From: Blautia obeum ATCC 29174
GTDB lineage: Bacteria; Bacillota; Clostridia; Lachnospirales; Lachnospiraceae
Assembly: GCF_025147765.1 (NCBI RefSeq)
Contig: NZ_CP102265.1
Coordinates: forward strand, 3,261,001 to 3,325,000
Direction: 5' to 3'
Length of the DNA stretch: 64,000 bases
The position numbers and the translations under genes were made by a program. The stretch's first letter is position 1, and each line of letters opens with the position of its first letter. Positions 8,169 to 17,498 of this stretch are shown here, piece after piece. The notes beneath the pieces were generated by a model, which saw nothing but the letters and a program-made list of their open reading frames with translations, was not told where the DNA came from and did no database searches.

Positions 8169-8870
8169 TTAACCCTCCCTGTGATTGCTTTTTACAACGT
8201 CCATAAAAAGCTGTTCCAAATTTTCGTTTGCATTAAGTTTTCCCTCATAGCCTAAGACGCCGCCCGCAATAATGCCGATGTGGTCAGCGGTCTGTTGTAC
8301 CTCGGAGAGAATATGACTTGATAAAATAACGGTAATACCCTTTGCAGGAAAGGAACGGATAAGCTCTCTAAGTTCTTCAATCCCAATCGGGTCAAGCCCG
8401 TTGGTTGGTTCATCAAGTATGAGCAGCTTCGGGTTGTTTAGTAATGCAACTGCAATTCCAAGACGCTGTTTCATACCAAGAGAAAACTGTCCGGCTCTTT
8501 TCTTGCCTGTTTCCGTCAGCCGGACGATTTGCAGCACTTCGTCAATCCGCTTATCTGTCAGCCCTAACACGGTAGTTCTCACTTTCAGATTTTCATAGGC
8601 GGTTAGGTTCTCATAAAGCGGTGGCATTTCAATCAATGCCCCGATATGGTTTAAGTCGCTACGCTTCCATGTATGACCGTCAAATTCGATGTTTCCAGAA
8701 GTCGGTTTCAAAATGCCAGTAATCATTTTTAGTGTTGTAGATTTTCCAGCTCCGTTCGGTCCAAGCAGTCCATAGACAGAATTTCTTTCAATGTTCAGCG
8801 AAATATTGTTTACAACCGTTTGCCCGCTGAAAGATTTGCAAAGGTTTGTTGTTTTTAAAATCATTTCCAT
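8169..8870 (-). CDS. lanF: Lantibiotic ABC transporter ATPase LanF (BcrA/MutF type)
   Basis: 233-residue ABC ATPase: Walker A GPNGAGKST (about 37-45), signature FSLGMKQRLGIA, Walker B LLILDEPTNGLDP, and the switch His in ILSSHIL. First gene of the cargo operon lanF-E-G-I-R-K, preceded by a 180-bp intergenic region shared with the divergent orf9-like gene. Confidence 0.93.
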   Translation of the reverse strand: MEMILKTTNLCKSFSGQTVVNNISLNIERNSVYGLLGPNGAGKSTTLKMITGILKPTSGNIEFDGHTWKRSDLNHIGALIEMPPLYENLTAYENLKVRTTVLGLTDKRIDEVLQIVRLTETGKKRAGQFSLGMKQRLGIAVALLNNPKLLILDEPTNGLDPIGIEELRELIRSFPAKGITVILSSHILSEVQQTADHIGIIAGGVLGYEGKLNANENLEQLFMDVVKSNHREG

Positions 8871-9049
8871 ATTTTGTGATACCCTTTCTTTTGATTATGA
8901 ATAAAGAATAGTTTCTATTTTTGAAGATTTCATAAAGAATTTAAAATTTATCCAATCATATATTAGGAATTATTTAAGCTAGATGTAGGAATTGTATAGA
9001 CGTATCTTGAAAAAGTTAGGAACTATACAATATAGCAGGGTGAATAATT
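8871..9049. promoter_or_regulatory. Divergent promoter region, lanF / orf9-like
   Basis: AT-rich, with three imperfect copies of TAGGAAYTRT (around 8964, 8985 and 9019) near the orf9-like start, and a 13-bp motif GATTTCATAAAGA (8926-8938) that recurs at 3753-3765 just after the lanK stop. The first set could be the autoregulatory site of the Orf9-like protein and the second a LanR site; both are inferences. Confidence 0.45.
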
Positions 9050-9406
9050 ATGGCTAAAAGACCTGTACCACTTTATGACTTCGCAGCTTTCGGGCAAGCG
9101 ATAAAAGCGGCGCGGACAGCGAGAAAGGAAAGTCGCAAAGATGTAAGCGACGCAATGAATATTTCTCCGCGTTACCTTACCAATATTGAAAATAAGGGAC
9201 AACAACCAAGCCTGCAAATCTTTTATGAGCTTGTGACACGCTATAACATATCGGTAGACCAATTCTTTTTTCCGAATAGAGACACTGAAAAATCCACTCA
9301 GCGGCGGCAGCTTGATACTCTGCTTGACAATATCAGCGATAAGGGATTAAGGATTGTGACTGCTACGGCGAAAGAGGTTGCGGAAATCGAAAACTCGGAC
9401 AAATAA
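9050..9406 (+). CDS. Orf9-like XRE-family repressor
   Basis: 118 residues; an N-terminal Xre helix-turn-helix (AFGQAIKAARTARKESRKDV, SPRYLTNIENKGQQPS) and a short C-terminal segment. Length and the PRYLTNIENKGQ pattern match Orf9 of Tn916, the repressor of orf7/orf8 transcription. It is the only ICE gene on the plus strand, as in Tn916. Confidence 0.9.
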   Translation: MAKRPVPLYDFAAFGQAIKAARTARKESRKDVSDAMNISPRYLTNIENKGQQPSLQIFYELVTRYNISVDQFFFPNRDTEKSTQRRQLDTLLDNISDKGLRIVTATAKEVAEIENSDK

Positions 9407-9437
9407 GCTGTCCGTACACAACTGAATATGACAGAAA

Positions 9438-9475
9438 GAAACGTTGCAACCTTTACGGGATTGCAGCGTTTTTTC
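9438..9475 (+). terminator. Intrinsic terminator of orf9-like gene
   Basis: AACGTTGCAA (9440-9449) pairs with TTGCAGCGTT (9461-9470), followed by TTTT. Confidence 0.75.
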
Positions 9476-9523
9476 TTTGTTCTCTTTGGCAAAACAAACC
9501 ATTCGTTTGTAATATATGACAGC

Positions 9524-9564
9524 AAATAAAAGGCTTACACCCTATACCGAAATGTAAGCCTTTT
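9524..9564. terminator. Bidirectional terminator at the end of the transfer operon
   Basis: AAAAGGCTTACA (9528-9539) and TGTAAGCCTTTT (9553-9564) form a perfect 12-bp stem 5 bp past the stop of the orf13-like gene. T-rich tails occur on both strands. Confidence 0.88.
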
Positions 9565-9568
9565 GATT

Positions 9569-10471
9569 TTATCCTACAATCTTCCAGTTATCGTCCTTAT
9601 GAAGTAAAAGCTCATACTGTGAGATTTGTGTCATTTTCGACTTGTTATCCAGATATTTCACAGACACACTGACCTTGAGGTTGTTGCTGTCTTTGGTAAA
9701 GACAGGGTTTACCAGTTCTGAAAATACATAGTCGCCGGAGACAGGAGCAAGCACTCCGGCTTTAACATAATAGGCAAGTTCTTTTTCCGTAGCTGTCGGA
9801 TAGAGCTTAAAGAATGTTTCCAAGAAAGCGGTAGCGTCCTTGACTGTATCGGAGCTGACACTGACATCGGCTTCCTGTGCTTTCGGTTCATACTTTGATT
9901 TCTGTACTGCCGGAGCGAGGGTAGGATTCTGGGTAATGACCATTGCACCGTCCTTATCCACATGAACGGTTACAGTATAGTTTTCTGTGACTGCCTGTGT
10001 CTGTTCTCCCTCTTTTACCTGCTGATCTACTTCGTAGGCAACGGTAAAATCGTCCGTTCCAGACTGCTTTACATTCCAGACCAGCACATTTGTAACGGTC
10101 GCACTGGTTGGTATGTCCGTTCTGATGGTATCGGCGTTCAAATCCTGTAATTCTTTGGTAAGGTATTTACTGATTTCTGTTGTCCTTGCTTCAATGGCTT
10201 CCTTGCTGGTATCCCATGAGTAGTAGGCTTTCGCAAAGTTCTTAACGAAATTCTCAATCCCATTGGTATCGTTCAATCGTAGCTGAATGATTTCTTTTTC
10301 ATGTACCGTGTGGGTGTCAATGGCGGTAAAGTTCTTGTACACGCCAAAACTGGTGCTTGCAAGAAGTACCGCCCACAAAAGCAGGACAGATTTCTTGTGT
10401 GTCCCGACTTTCATGGTACGCACTTTCTTTTCTTTGGGTTCTTTCATTGTTTTTTCTTTCTTCTTAAACAT
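9569..10471 (-). CDS. tcpC: Conjugation channel protein TcpC (Orf13-like)
   Basis: 300 residues: a lysine-rich cytosolic tail (1-28), one TM helix (LLLWAVLLASTSFGVYK, about 29-46) and an extracellular region with two NTF2-like TcpC domains. This is the VirB8-like component of Gram-positive type IV secretion. Last gene of the transfer operon, 15 bp after the NlpC/P60 gene. Confidence 0.92.
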   Translation of the reverse strand: MFKKKEKTMKEPKEKKVRTMKVGTHKKSVLLLWAVLLASTSFGVYKNFTAIDTHTVHEKEIIQLRLNDTNGIENFVKNFAKAYYSWDTSKEAIEARTTEISKYLTKELQDLNADTIRTDIPTSATVTNVLVWNVKQSGTDDFTVAYEVDQQVKEGEQTQAVTENYTVTVHVDKDGAMVITQNPTLAPAVQKSKYEPKAQEADVSVSSDTVKDATAFLETFFKLYPTATEKELAYYVKAGVLAPVSGDYVFSELVNPVFTKDSNNLKVSVSVKYLDNKSKMTQISQYELLLHKDDNWKIVG

Positions 10472-10485
10472 ATTTCAAGTCCTTT

Positions 10486-11493
10486 CTATTGCTTAATTCT
10501 TCCGGCACAAATGATGTGCTGTTGCCAGTAGGCAGAGGTCAAATCGGTATAACCAATGGGATTTCCGGCATGGTACATCTGATTATTTCCAGCATAAATA
10601 CCCACATGGGTAACATAGTCACTGGTATTGTAAGTGGAATGGAAAAATACCAAATCGCCAGCCTGTGCCTGTGACAATGGGATATGCTGTGTTGCGTCAT
10701 ACTGTGCCTGTGCGGTTCGTGGCAAACTAATTCCGGCTTTTCCGTAGCACCACTGGGTAAGACCAGAACAGTCAAAAGAGGTGTTCGGATTACTGCCACC
10801 ATAGACATATTTCCAGCCTTGATATTTCAATGCTTCATTCATAACCGCCTGTACGGTTGCGTTGCTGAACTGCTTTACAGTCAGATATTGGTTGACCAGC
10901 TCCACATAAAACATATTTCCGTAGTTATAACGCCAGCCACCATTTTTACTGACAGCTATCGGATTTGTATAGGTCACTTTTGTACCGCCGGATTTATTCT
11001 TTGCGAAATTCTCTGCAAGATTGAAGCTGTGCTTTTTCCCATTCTTCGCAACATAGTCTGCATAGCCACCACCATAGTTATAAGATTGAATAACTACGTT
11101 AATGTCCGTCATGCCTTTGGCTTTACAGGAAGAAAGCAGGGACGCAAAATATTTACACCCCTGCTTGATAGAATCCTCTGTACTTAATGAGTTCGGCGGT
11201 AGCCCCAGACTTTCACTGGACTGCATGACATCGGTAGCTGTACCGCCACTTTCCACCTGTATGATAGCAAGCAGGACGTTCACATACTCCGAGATACCGT
11301 TTTCTCTGGCGTATTTTTCTACCATTGGCTGATGTCTGAGGACATCGGCTGACAGGTTCATGCCAGAATAGACAGGCAAATAACTGTTGGAACTGTCGTC
11401 ATCTTCGCCGGAAATCAATATCCCGAAAAAGAGAATGATGGAGAAAAGGACAGGAAATATCGTACCTATGATAAGGATACGCTTTAATCTCAT
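10486..11493 (-). CDS. Bifunctional peptidoglycan hydrolase (Orf14-like, NlpC/P60)
   Basis: 335 residues: TM anchor (about 5-27), a lysozyme-like transglycosylase domain (AIIQVESGGTATDVMQSSES, catalytic Glu about 84), then an NlpC/P60 peptidase with catalytic Cys in SFDCSGLTQW and His in THVGIY. It opens the cell wall for assembly of the conjugation machine. The start overlaps the orf15-like stop by 4 bp. Confidence 0.95.
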   Translation of the reverse strand: MRLKRILIIGTIFPVLFSIILFFGILISGEDDDSSNSYLPVYSGMNLSADVLRHQPMVEKYARENGISEYVNVLLAIIQVESGGTATDVMQSSESLGLPPNSLSTEDSIKQGCKYFASLLSSCKAKGMTDINVVIQSYNYGGGYADYVAKNGKKHSFNLAENFAKNKSGGTKVTYTNPIAVSKNGGWRYNYGNMFYVELVNQYLTVKQFSNATVQAVMNEALKYQGWKYVYGGSNPNTSFDCSGLTQWCYGKAGISLPRTAQAQYDATQHIPLSQAQAGDLVFFHSTYNTSDYVTHVGIYAGNNQMYHAGNPIGYTDLTSAYWQQHIICAGRIKQ

Positions 11494-13628
11494 TTCTTCC
11501 GTCCTTTCTCTGGTTGCTTCGTAACAGTCTTACGATTTTGTTTTTGGTTGACCTGTGTTTTCTGTACTGTAGATTTCTTATGATTGCTGATGGATTCTGC
11601 TACGTTTGGCTGGTTCGCTCTGGCAACAGATTTAACCTGCTGTTCCTGTCTGATATTGGTTTGGACGGTTTCTTTTCCAGCCTTGATTTCTGCATTTTTT
11701 ATCACAGGAGAAGTAGCAGGACGTTTCATATCCGGCTTCGTAACTATATCGGTTTGTGCTGGTTTTGGAACAGGTGTGGCAACAGGGCGTTCATGGCTTC
11801 TGGTAGCTCCGGCTGTCGCTGATCCATTCGCATGAACTGTCTGTCTTGCTTCCTGTGCTTTCTGCAATTCCTGTTTTTTCTGTGAGATATTTTCCCTGTG
11901 CAGATTGCGTTTCTGTGTACGCTGTTCCTGTCGGTTTTCCCGTTCTTCCACAACGCCACGCTTAAAGTCTGATACATTATCCTTTGCTTTCTGTTTTGCA
12001 GAGTGGACAGCATAACCAGCCTGTGTCGGCAAGTCTTTCACATTTTCTTTCAGAGAGGAAGCACTGTCACGGACTTTATTTTTCGTATCCATCACAGCAC
12101 CTACCGCAGAACCGACACGGCTTCCCATGCTGGAAGAGGTATTTTCACGTTTCTTTGGCGGTTGGTTCGTTGCTGGCTTTCCGGCTCTAGCAACACTTGC
12201 ACCAGCCATCGCACCTGCAACACTTCCAGCACCGACAGCCCTTGCAATCCTGTGTTCCATACGTCTTGCCCTGTGTCGCATGAACACCATCGGTCTACGG
12301 AAAATCCGGCGACCTATCTGCTGGCTGTCATTGGCATTAAGGCTGAACATACTCATTAGTTCTCCGAGTTTCATATAGATTCCGGCAAAGCAGATTATCT
12401 GCAAAAATGCCACCATGAAGAACGGATAATCTGTGGAAATGTTGTAGAACATACTGGAAATCGAAAATGCCACAGTCACAATCAGTGTGATTCCGGCTCT
12501 TGTCATAATGGCATTGAATACACGGACAACTGCCTGTTTCGCCATGTTCTCATAGGTTGGTATCATGGACAGTAAAAAACTGATAGGTAGAAACATGGCA
12601 TATATGATAAATAGTATCTGGGAAAATAACATCATTCCGGTAAGCAGGAAGATAAAGATTGTGATACCGAGATTGAAAATGAGCAGGAAGAACACCATAC
12701 CCAGACGGTTGACGACCTGTGGAATAGTAAGGTTATCATTGTCGTTATCCTCAATCTCTGTTTTCACAACATTTTCCCTTGTTTCCCCATCTTCATCGGA
12801 CGGGCTTGCAGATACCAGAGCTTCCACACGTTCAGCCCCGATTTCTTCGGTATCGCTGTTCCCGAATTGCAATAACAGCCACGGTTTTTCTACCTGTATC
12901 GCAAACAGGCTGTCACGGATAAGGTCTACACTGTCCTTGCCTTTGCTTTGTGAATCTGGGAGCATGATTTTTGTCCCCAAGTCCAGAGAAGCGGTGCTGA
13001 TGTCCGAACTGAAATCATTGATTTTCTGTATGTAGTTGGGAGCATAAGCAATAAAGGACGCAGACACAATGAACACCACCACAAAGTTGATAACAGCGTG
13101 AAGTGCTTTGCTTGTTTCCCGTTTGAGAAGCCCTGTATAGGCGGTGTAAACACCTACAATCAGAATGATAATGAGCAGGAATCCCACATAGAATCCACTG
13201 CTGGAAAATCCATGTTCGGTCACTCCGGCAAGTGCCTGGATACTTTTCCCGATACCATCTGCCATGTCATTGATGAAGTCCAGCTTATACGCCTGTTGCA
13301 CCACATATCCTGTGGCATTGCTAAGATACAGGCTGATTGTCCAGACAAAATTTGTGATACAGTAAAGCCCGTACTGCACCGATTTTCCAATGCCGTCCAG
13401 CCAGTTCCACGGTAGCCAAGACCAGCTATTGTCCACATAGAAATCAAGCTGATAGTTGGAAAGCGGATACTTTGAATACAGGTTGTCTGCATTGACCGTA
13501 TCATCGACCAGTCCAGACGCATGAGCTACCGTCCCAAGTAGGGACAGCAGTACCAGCGTAACGGTCACGGCGAGCAGAACCAGTTTCAGTACATGGAATA
13601 CCTTTTCTTTTGTGACAGATTTCATCAT
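11490..13628 (-). CDS. VirB6-like conjugation membrane protein (Orf15-like)
   Basis: 712 residues: signal/TM at the N-terminus, six to seven further TM helices within residues 85-460, then a long charged, Gln/Lys/Ala-rich cytosolic tail (about 460-712) with low complexity. It is the polytopic core of the transfer channel (TcpH/VirB6 role). It overlaps the VirB4-like stop by 4 bp. A second Met directly follows the first. Confidence 0.92.
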   Translation of the reverse strand: MMKSVTKEKVFHVLKLVLLAVTVTLVLLSLLGTVAHASGLVDDTVNADNLYSKYPLSNYQLDFYVDNSWSWLPWNWLDGIGKSVQYGLYCITNFVWTISLYLSNATGYVVQQAYKLDFINDMADGIGKSIQALAGVTEHGFSSSGFYVGFLLIIILIVGVYTAYTGLLKRETSKALHAVINFVVVFIVSASFIAYAPNYIQKINDFSSDISTASLDLGTKIMLPDSQSKGKDSVDLIRDSLFAIQVEKPWLLLQFGNSDTEEIGAERVEALVSASPSDEDGETRENVVKTEIEDNDNDNLTIPQVVNRLGMVFFLLIFNLGITIFIFLLTGMMLFSQILFIIYAMFLPISFLLSMIPTYENMAKQAVVRVFNAIMTRAGITLIVTVAFSISSMFYNISTDYPFFMVAFLQIICFAGIYMKLGELMSMFSLNANDSQQIGRRIFRRPMVFMRHRARRMEHRIARAVGAGSVAGAMAGASVARAGKPATNQPPKKRENTSSSMGSRVGSAVGAVMDTKNKVRDSASSLKENVKDLPTQAGYAVHSAKQKAKDNVSDFKRGVVEERENRQEQRTQKRNLHRENISQKKQELQKAQEARQTVHANGSATAGATRSHERPVATPVPKPAQTDIVTKPDMKRPATSPVIKNAEIKAGKETVQTNIRQEQQVKSVARANQPNVAESISNHKKSTVQKTQVNQKQNRKTVTKQPEKGRKK

Positions 13629-16078
13629 TCCAAATCCACCTCACTTTTTATCGGCGGTCTGGTATCAAAGGCATGGAGCAGTTCTACAAAGACAGGGTGT
13701 ATCTGTACCACACCGACACGCCCGTATAAATCCTGCATTAAGCATTGTCCGTTCTCCAAATCCCTCAACCGTTTCTGGTTGTTTTCGTCCTCACTGTCCA
13801 GCCCGAAAAACTCTAAGGTCTGCTTGATTTCATTGGTATCTGTGGAACGGAACGCAAATTTTAAGCCGATGTTATTTTTCAGACTTTCTTTTGATACGTC
13901 CCCAGAGGACTGTGTGACAAAATATACTCCGGCGTTCATGGCTCTACCAGCACGCACTAGTTTATTTGATAAGGTTTCGCCCTGTGCCACATTCAGAAAC
14001 GCCCATGCTTCGTCCAAGTCCACGATTTTAAAAATGCTTCGGTCACTGTGAATGAAGTCAAGGGCAAAGGTACTGATAACAATTAAGATGGATACCGACA
14101 ACAGTTCAATGGTCGTGTATTCCTCAAAAGTAGTATCTTTATCCGGCAGAACCAAATCCGCCACCTGTATGATGTTGAGCTGGTTATCCAGACTGATTGC
14201 ATTTTCCACCGAACCGTCCGAGAATAAAAGCTGTGCAAAATCATAGTCGGTAAAACTTTCGATATGGTCAGCAATGTTACGGGATACGGCGGTATCTTCT
14301 TTTCGCAATTCCTCAATGACCTGTAACAGCCCGTGGTTCGTATTCTGGGATACCGTGCGGACTGCTTTTCTAAGGACAGGAAACTTTTCGCCGTCCCTTG
14401 AAGAAATCCCCGTAAGGAAAGTCAGAATGTCAATGGCAAGACTTTCAGCGTCTTTGACATCTTTCATAATCACATACGGGTCTAACAGCCCTTGATTGCT
14501 GGAATCACTGGTAATATTTACGATGTTGATTTCCTCTGCAATCTCCGGCAGTGTTTCTTTCCAGTTCCCACGCTCACTTTTCGGGTCTAGGATAACTGCC
14601 TGTCCACCGAACAGAACGGAATAATACACCAGCAGGTTATTACAGAATGATTTTCCACCGCCAAGCGAACCTACAAAAGCAGAAGCCAACGCATTTGTGA
14701 CCGTACCTTTTACCCCTTGACTGGCAAGGGACGGTTGCAGGTAGACATTTCTTCCTGTATCCACGGAATACCCAATATAGATTCCTGTGTTTTCTCCTAA
14801 CATCTGGGTAGCACCGAAACCAAGTCCGGCTAAAAAATCGGATTTCACATACTGGATATAATCATTGATATAACGCTTGCTGGCTGGAAGAAATTCTCCA
14901 TGCAGTCCCATCATATCTCCGGCAGGACGTACCAGCTTCACGTTCAAATCATCGTAAAAATCCTTGACTTCATCACAACGGCGTTTCAGTTCGTCAAGAT
15001 CGGGTGCAGACACCCGTATGACATAACTTAACTTATACATACTTTCCTTGCTCTGGTCTAAATCTGTTTCCAGTTCATCGACACTGTCTAAGGCTTCCAC
15101 CACATTTGAACTTGTTTCGTTTCCAGCTTGATAGGCGTGATTATCCAAGTCCTTTAATTCCTTTTTCTTGTTGCGGACAGTGGTTAAGGCTTTCTTATTT
15201 CCCACAATTTCAACATTCATAGAAGTGTCCACAGGAAATGTGAACTGCTGTTGCTGGAAATAAAAGATTTCCGATGATGGGAAGTCCAGCTCCCCGACAA
15301 TGGCATTGACCGTAAAGTAGGATACATAGCTTTCGCTGTCCTCATGTTCCAGACGCAAATATCGCTGGCTTTCTTCTACCACACAACGGGTAGGACGGAT
15401 AAGGTCATAATACTTAATCAGTGTTTCTCTTTTTAATTTTCTTTTTGGCAGAGGATACACATAATCTTCATAAGCTATCCCGTCCCTGCCGTAGAGGTGT
15501 TCCATCAGATAGGCAAAATCTTTGGCTTCCAGTCGGCGGATTTTGAACCTACGGGAGATTTTGTTTTCCAGTAATTTCTCCATCTTCACATAACGGTTGA
15601 TTTCATCATTGCTCATAGAAACAAAGTCGTTCATCAGCGTATGCCTTACCTCATTCAAAAACTCACGGAATGTCAGAAATACCGATTTTTTGATGTTCTT
15701 CAGATTGACTTCGTCCTCTGTGACCATGAGCTTGAATCCCAGAAAGAAACGGTAATCTACTTGATTGTCGCCTATCATGGATACAAGGGCTTCGGTCTGG
15801 TCGTCTATCTTTTGGATTGCTACCTCACGGAGCTTTCCAGTTACCAGCTTCTTTGACTGTTCCTGTATGCTTCGGATTGAACTTTCAGTTGCAATCTGCA
15901 ACGCATGAATCTTTCCCTCACGGGACTGTGCGATAAGCTGACGGAAGCTGTCATGCACAAGGTATTTCTGTTCTGGGGATAAGAATGAATAATTGTACGG
16001 TATCAGCTCATAGTAGGCGAACACCTCATTGTCCTTATTCCAGACAAGGTTATTGTCGATATATTTAATCGGGAACAT
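13625..16078 (-). CDS. VirB4-like conjugation ATPase (Orf16-like, TcpF)
   Basis: 817 residues. Walker A GSLGGGKS (about 469-476), Walker B IVDLDEAWAF and a RecA-like C-terminal domain with VTQSSGDV; the N-terminal half is the CagE/TrbE-like region. Powers assembly of, or transport through, the transfer channel. Its start overlaps the TcpE gene by 14 bp. Confidence 0.95.
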   Translation of the reverse strand: MFPIKYIDNNLVWNKDNEVFAYYELIPYNYSFLSPEQKYLVHDSFRQLIAQSREGKIHALQIATESSIRSIQEQSKKLVTGKLREVAIQKIDDQTEALVSMIGDNQVDYRFFLGFKLMVTEDEVNLKNIKKSVFLTFREFLNEVRHTLMNDFVSMSNDEINRYVKMEKLLENKISRRFKIRRLEAKDFAYLMEHLYGRDGIAYEDYVYPLPKRKLKRETLIKYYDLIRPTRCVVEESQRYLRLEHEDSESYVSYFTVNAIVGELDFPSSEIFYFQQQQFTFPVDTSMNVEIVGNKKALTTVRNKKKELKDLDNHAYQAGNETSSNVVEALDSVDELETDLDQSKESMYKLSYVIRVSAPDLDELKRRCDEVKDFYDDLNVKLVRPAGDMMGLHGEFLPASKRYINDYIQYVKSDFLAGLGFGATQMLGENTGIYIGYSVDTGRNVYLQPSLASQGVKGTVTNALASAFVGSLGGGKSFCNNLLVYYSVLFGGQAVILDPKSERGNWKETLPEIAEEINIVNITSDSSNQGLLDPYVIMKDVKDAESLAIDILTFLTGISSRDGEKFPVLRKAVRTVSQNTNHGLLQVIEELRKEDTAVSRNIADHIESFTDYDFAQLLFSDGSVENAISLDNQLNIIQVADLVLPDKDTTFEEYTTIELLSVSILIVISTFALDFIHSDRSIFKIVDLDEAWAFLNVAQGETLSNKLVRAGRAMNAGVYFVTQSSGDVSKESLKNNIGLKFAFRSTDTNEIKQTLEFFGLDSEDENNQKRLRDLENGQCLMQDLYGRVGVVQIHPVFVELLHAFDTRPPIKSEVDLE

Positions 16079-16454
16079 AGGTCACACTCCTTACTGCCGT
16101 GATAGTTTCCTCAAATTTCTGCTTATGCAGGTTCACGGCTTTTCCGGCATAAGTCACTTTGGGACGCAGAGCATACAGAACCATCGTCTTGATGTAACTG
16201 TATGGCTTTTTCCCGTCAAAGGTTTTCTGTGACATAAACCATGTGAGGGCAACGGGAATCCCGAAATATTTTAAAAATGCTCCCTCAATCATGGAAAGTG
16301 GCGGTACATCTGCAAACAGAATGATGATAAATTCCGTCAGCACGAACCATGTAATCTGGGTAAAGGTCACAGGGAATGGCAGGTTTACATCATTGATGGC
16401 ATACAGTACCTTTTCCACGTTCCAGATACTTGTATAACTTCGGATTTTCTTCAC
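16065..16454 (-). CDS. tcpE: Conjugation protein TcpE (Orf17-like)
   Basis: 129 residues with two central hydrophobic helices (about 32-70) and the family pattern RSYTSIWNVEKVLYAI at the N-terminus. Membrane component of the transfer channel. Starts at GTG 16454, supported by AAAGGAG 9 nt upstream. Confidence 0.9.
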   Translation of the reverse strand: MKKIRSYTSIWNVEKVLYAINDVNLPFPVTFTQITWFVLTEFIIILFADVPPLSMIEGAFLKYFGIPVALTWFMSQKTFDGKKPYSYIKTMVLYALRPKVTYAGKAVNLHKQKFEETITAVRSVTYVPD

Positions 16455-16567
16455 TTGTAAATGCTCCTTTCTTCATTTTTATAACAATAGGGACAGCCGG
16501 ATTTCCCAGACTGTCCCCAAGAGAAAAGCTGACAGTAGCACCAGTGGCGGTGCTGATCTGCCAGCCC

Positions 16568-17071
16568 TTAACGCAGTACCTCACAGATACCAGCGTTTGT
16601 TGCAATAAATGTCCCCTCTATATCGAGGTCACGCCCGTAGGCTTCGTAGTCGATATAGTTCTGTAAAGAGGACGGGATTTCTCCGAGTACCTGTTCTTCA
16701 TCAATCAGATAGTAGGCTAAATCGGTCATCGTTTCACAGCCGGAATACAGAATGATGTCGTCCTTATGTTCCACCAGTTCTTCCAGACTTCCATAGCAGG
16801 ATATAAAACTGTCCAAGTCGTCCAGCAGGTAATCCGGTAATTCTTCCAACTGCTCATAGATACGGTTCAGTTCTTCGATGGAAATGTATTCGCTAATCTC
16901 CATCGGGAAGTTGTCCGTATCATGGATTGCGTATTCTTCGTACTCTGCATTTAAGCCGATACGTTCTGCAATCACTTCTTCGTCCAACGGAAAAGAGAAC
17001 CAGTCCCCGACCAGTTCTCCCTCATTGTACTTGCCAAGATTGGCTATATAGACTTGCATATCATCAATCAT
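16568..17071 (-). CDS. ardA: Antirestriction protein ArdA, copy 3
   Basis: 167 residues, a full-length acidic ArdA (DNA mimic that blocks type I restriction enzymes): VYIANLGKYNEGELVGDWFSFPL at the N-terminus, FISCYGSLEELVEH in the middle, and LDIEGTFIATNAGICEV at the end. This copy is the closest to Tn916 ArdA. It protects the incoming single strand after it becomes duplex. Confidence 0.93.
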   Translation of the reverse strand: MIDDMQVYIANLGKYNEGELVGDWFSFPLDEEVIAERIGLNAEYEEYAIHDTDNFPMEISEYISIEELNRIYEQLEELPDYLLDDLDSFISCYGSLEELVEHKDDIILYSGCETMTDLAYYLIDEEQVLGEIPSSLQNYIDYEAYGRDLDIEGTFIATNAGICEVLR

Positions 17072-17087
17072 AAGCGGTCACTTCCTT

Positions 17088-17483
17088 TCACTCATTGTAT
17101 TCATAAAATCTGCCATGCACACACAAGAAATGTTCCGATGTTTCTTCTATACCTGACCAGTTCCGATGGTATGTAACATTGCAAAGTCCGGCTTCCAGCT
17201 CTTGCAGGTTTGAAAACCATTCTCTTTGAATTAAAGGTATATCTTCGGGTGGAATTTCACACTCCGAAATCGCAAGGCAGATATTGTTTAACAGGTCAAG
17301 GTCTGTATCTTGCAGGATTTCAAAAGGGAAATCATAATCACTGATAAGATAACGGTCACTGTCCGGCGGTAAGCCAATGGATTGTTTTAATGTTTCTATG
17401 TTGCAGGGCAGTGTAAACCATGCACAGCCTGTATCTTTTTCCTGTTCATCAAGATTGATAACAAATACTTTCATTTCTGCCAT
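17088..17483 (-). CDS. ArdA-like antirestriction protein, copy 2 (short)
   Basis: 131 residues; N-terminal ArdA pattern (KVFVINLDEQEKDTGCAWFTLP, ISDYDFPFEI) is clear, but the C-terminal part is shorter and diverged, lacking the LDIEG(T/R)F ending. It may be a specialised or decaying paralogue. The start at 17483 is chosen for AGGTGG 8 nt upstream. Confidence 0.72.
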   Translation of the reverse strand: MAEMKVFVINLDEQEKDTGCAWFTLPCNIETLKQSIGLPPDSDRYLISDYDFPFEILQDTDLDLLNNICLAISECEIPPEDIPLIQREWFSNLQELEAGLCNVTYHRNWSGIEETSEHFLCVHGRFYEYNE

Positions 17484-17498
17484 AAGCAATACCACCTG

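Noticed and set aside
16390..16605. 71-codon frame overlapping the end of ardA and the start of tcpE
   Set aside because: It overlaps both real genes out of frame and has no ribosome site; the 113-bp gap is simple spacer with the tcpE ribosome site.
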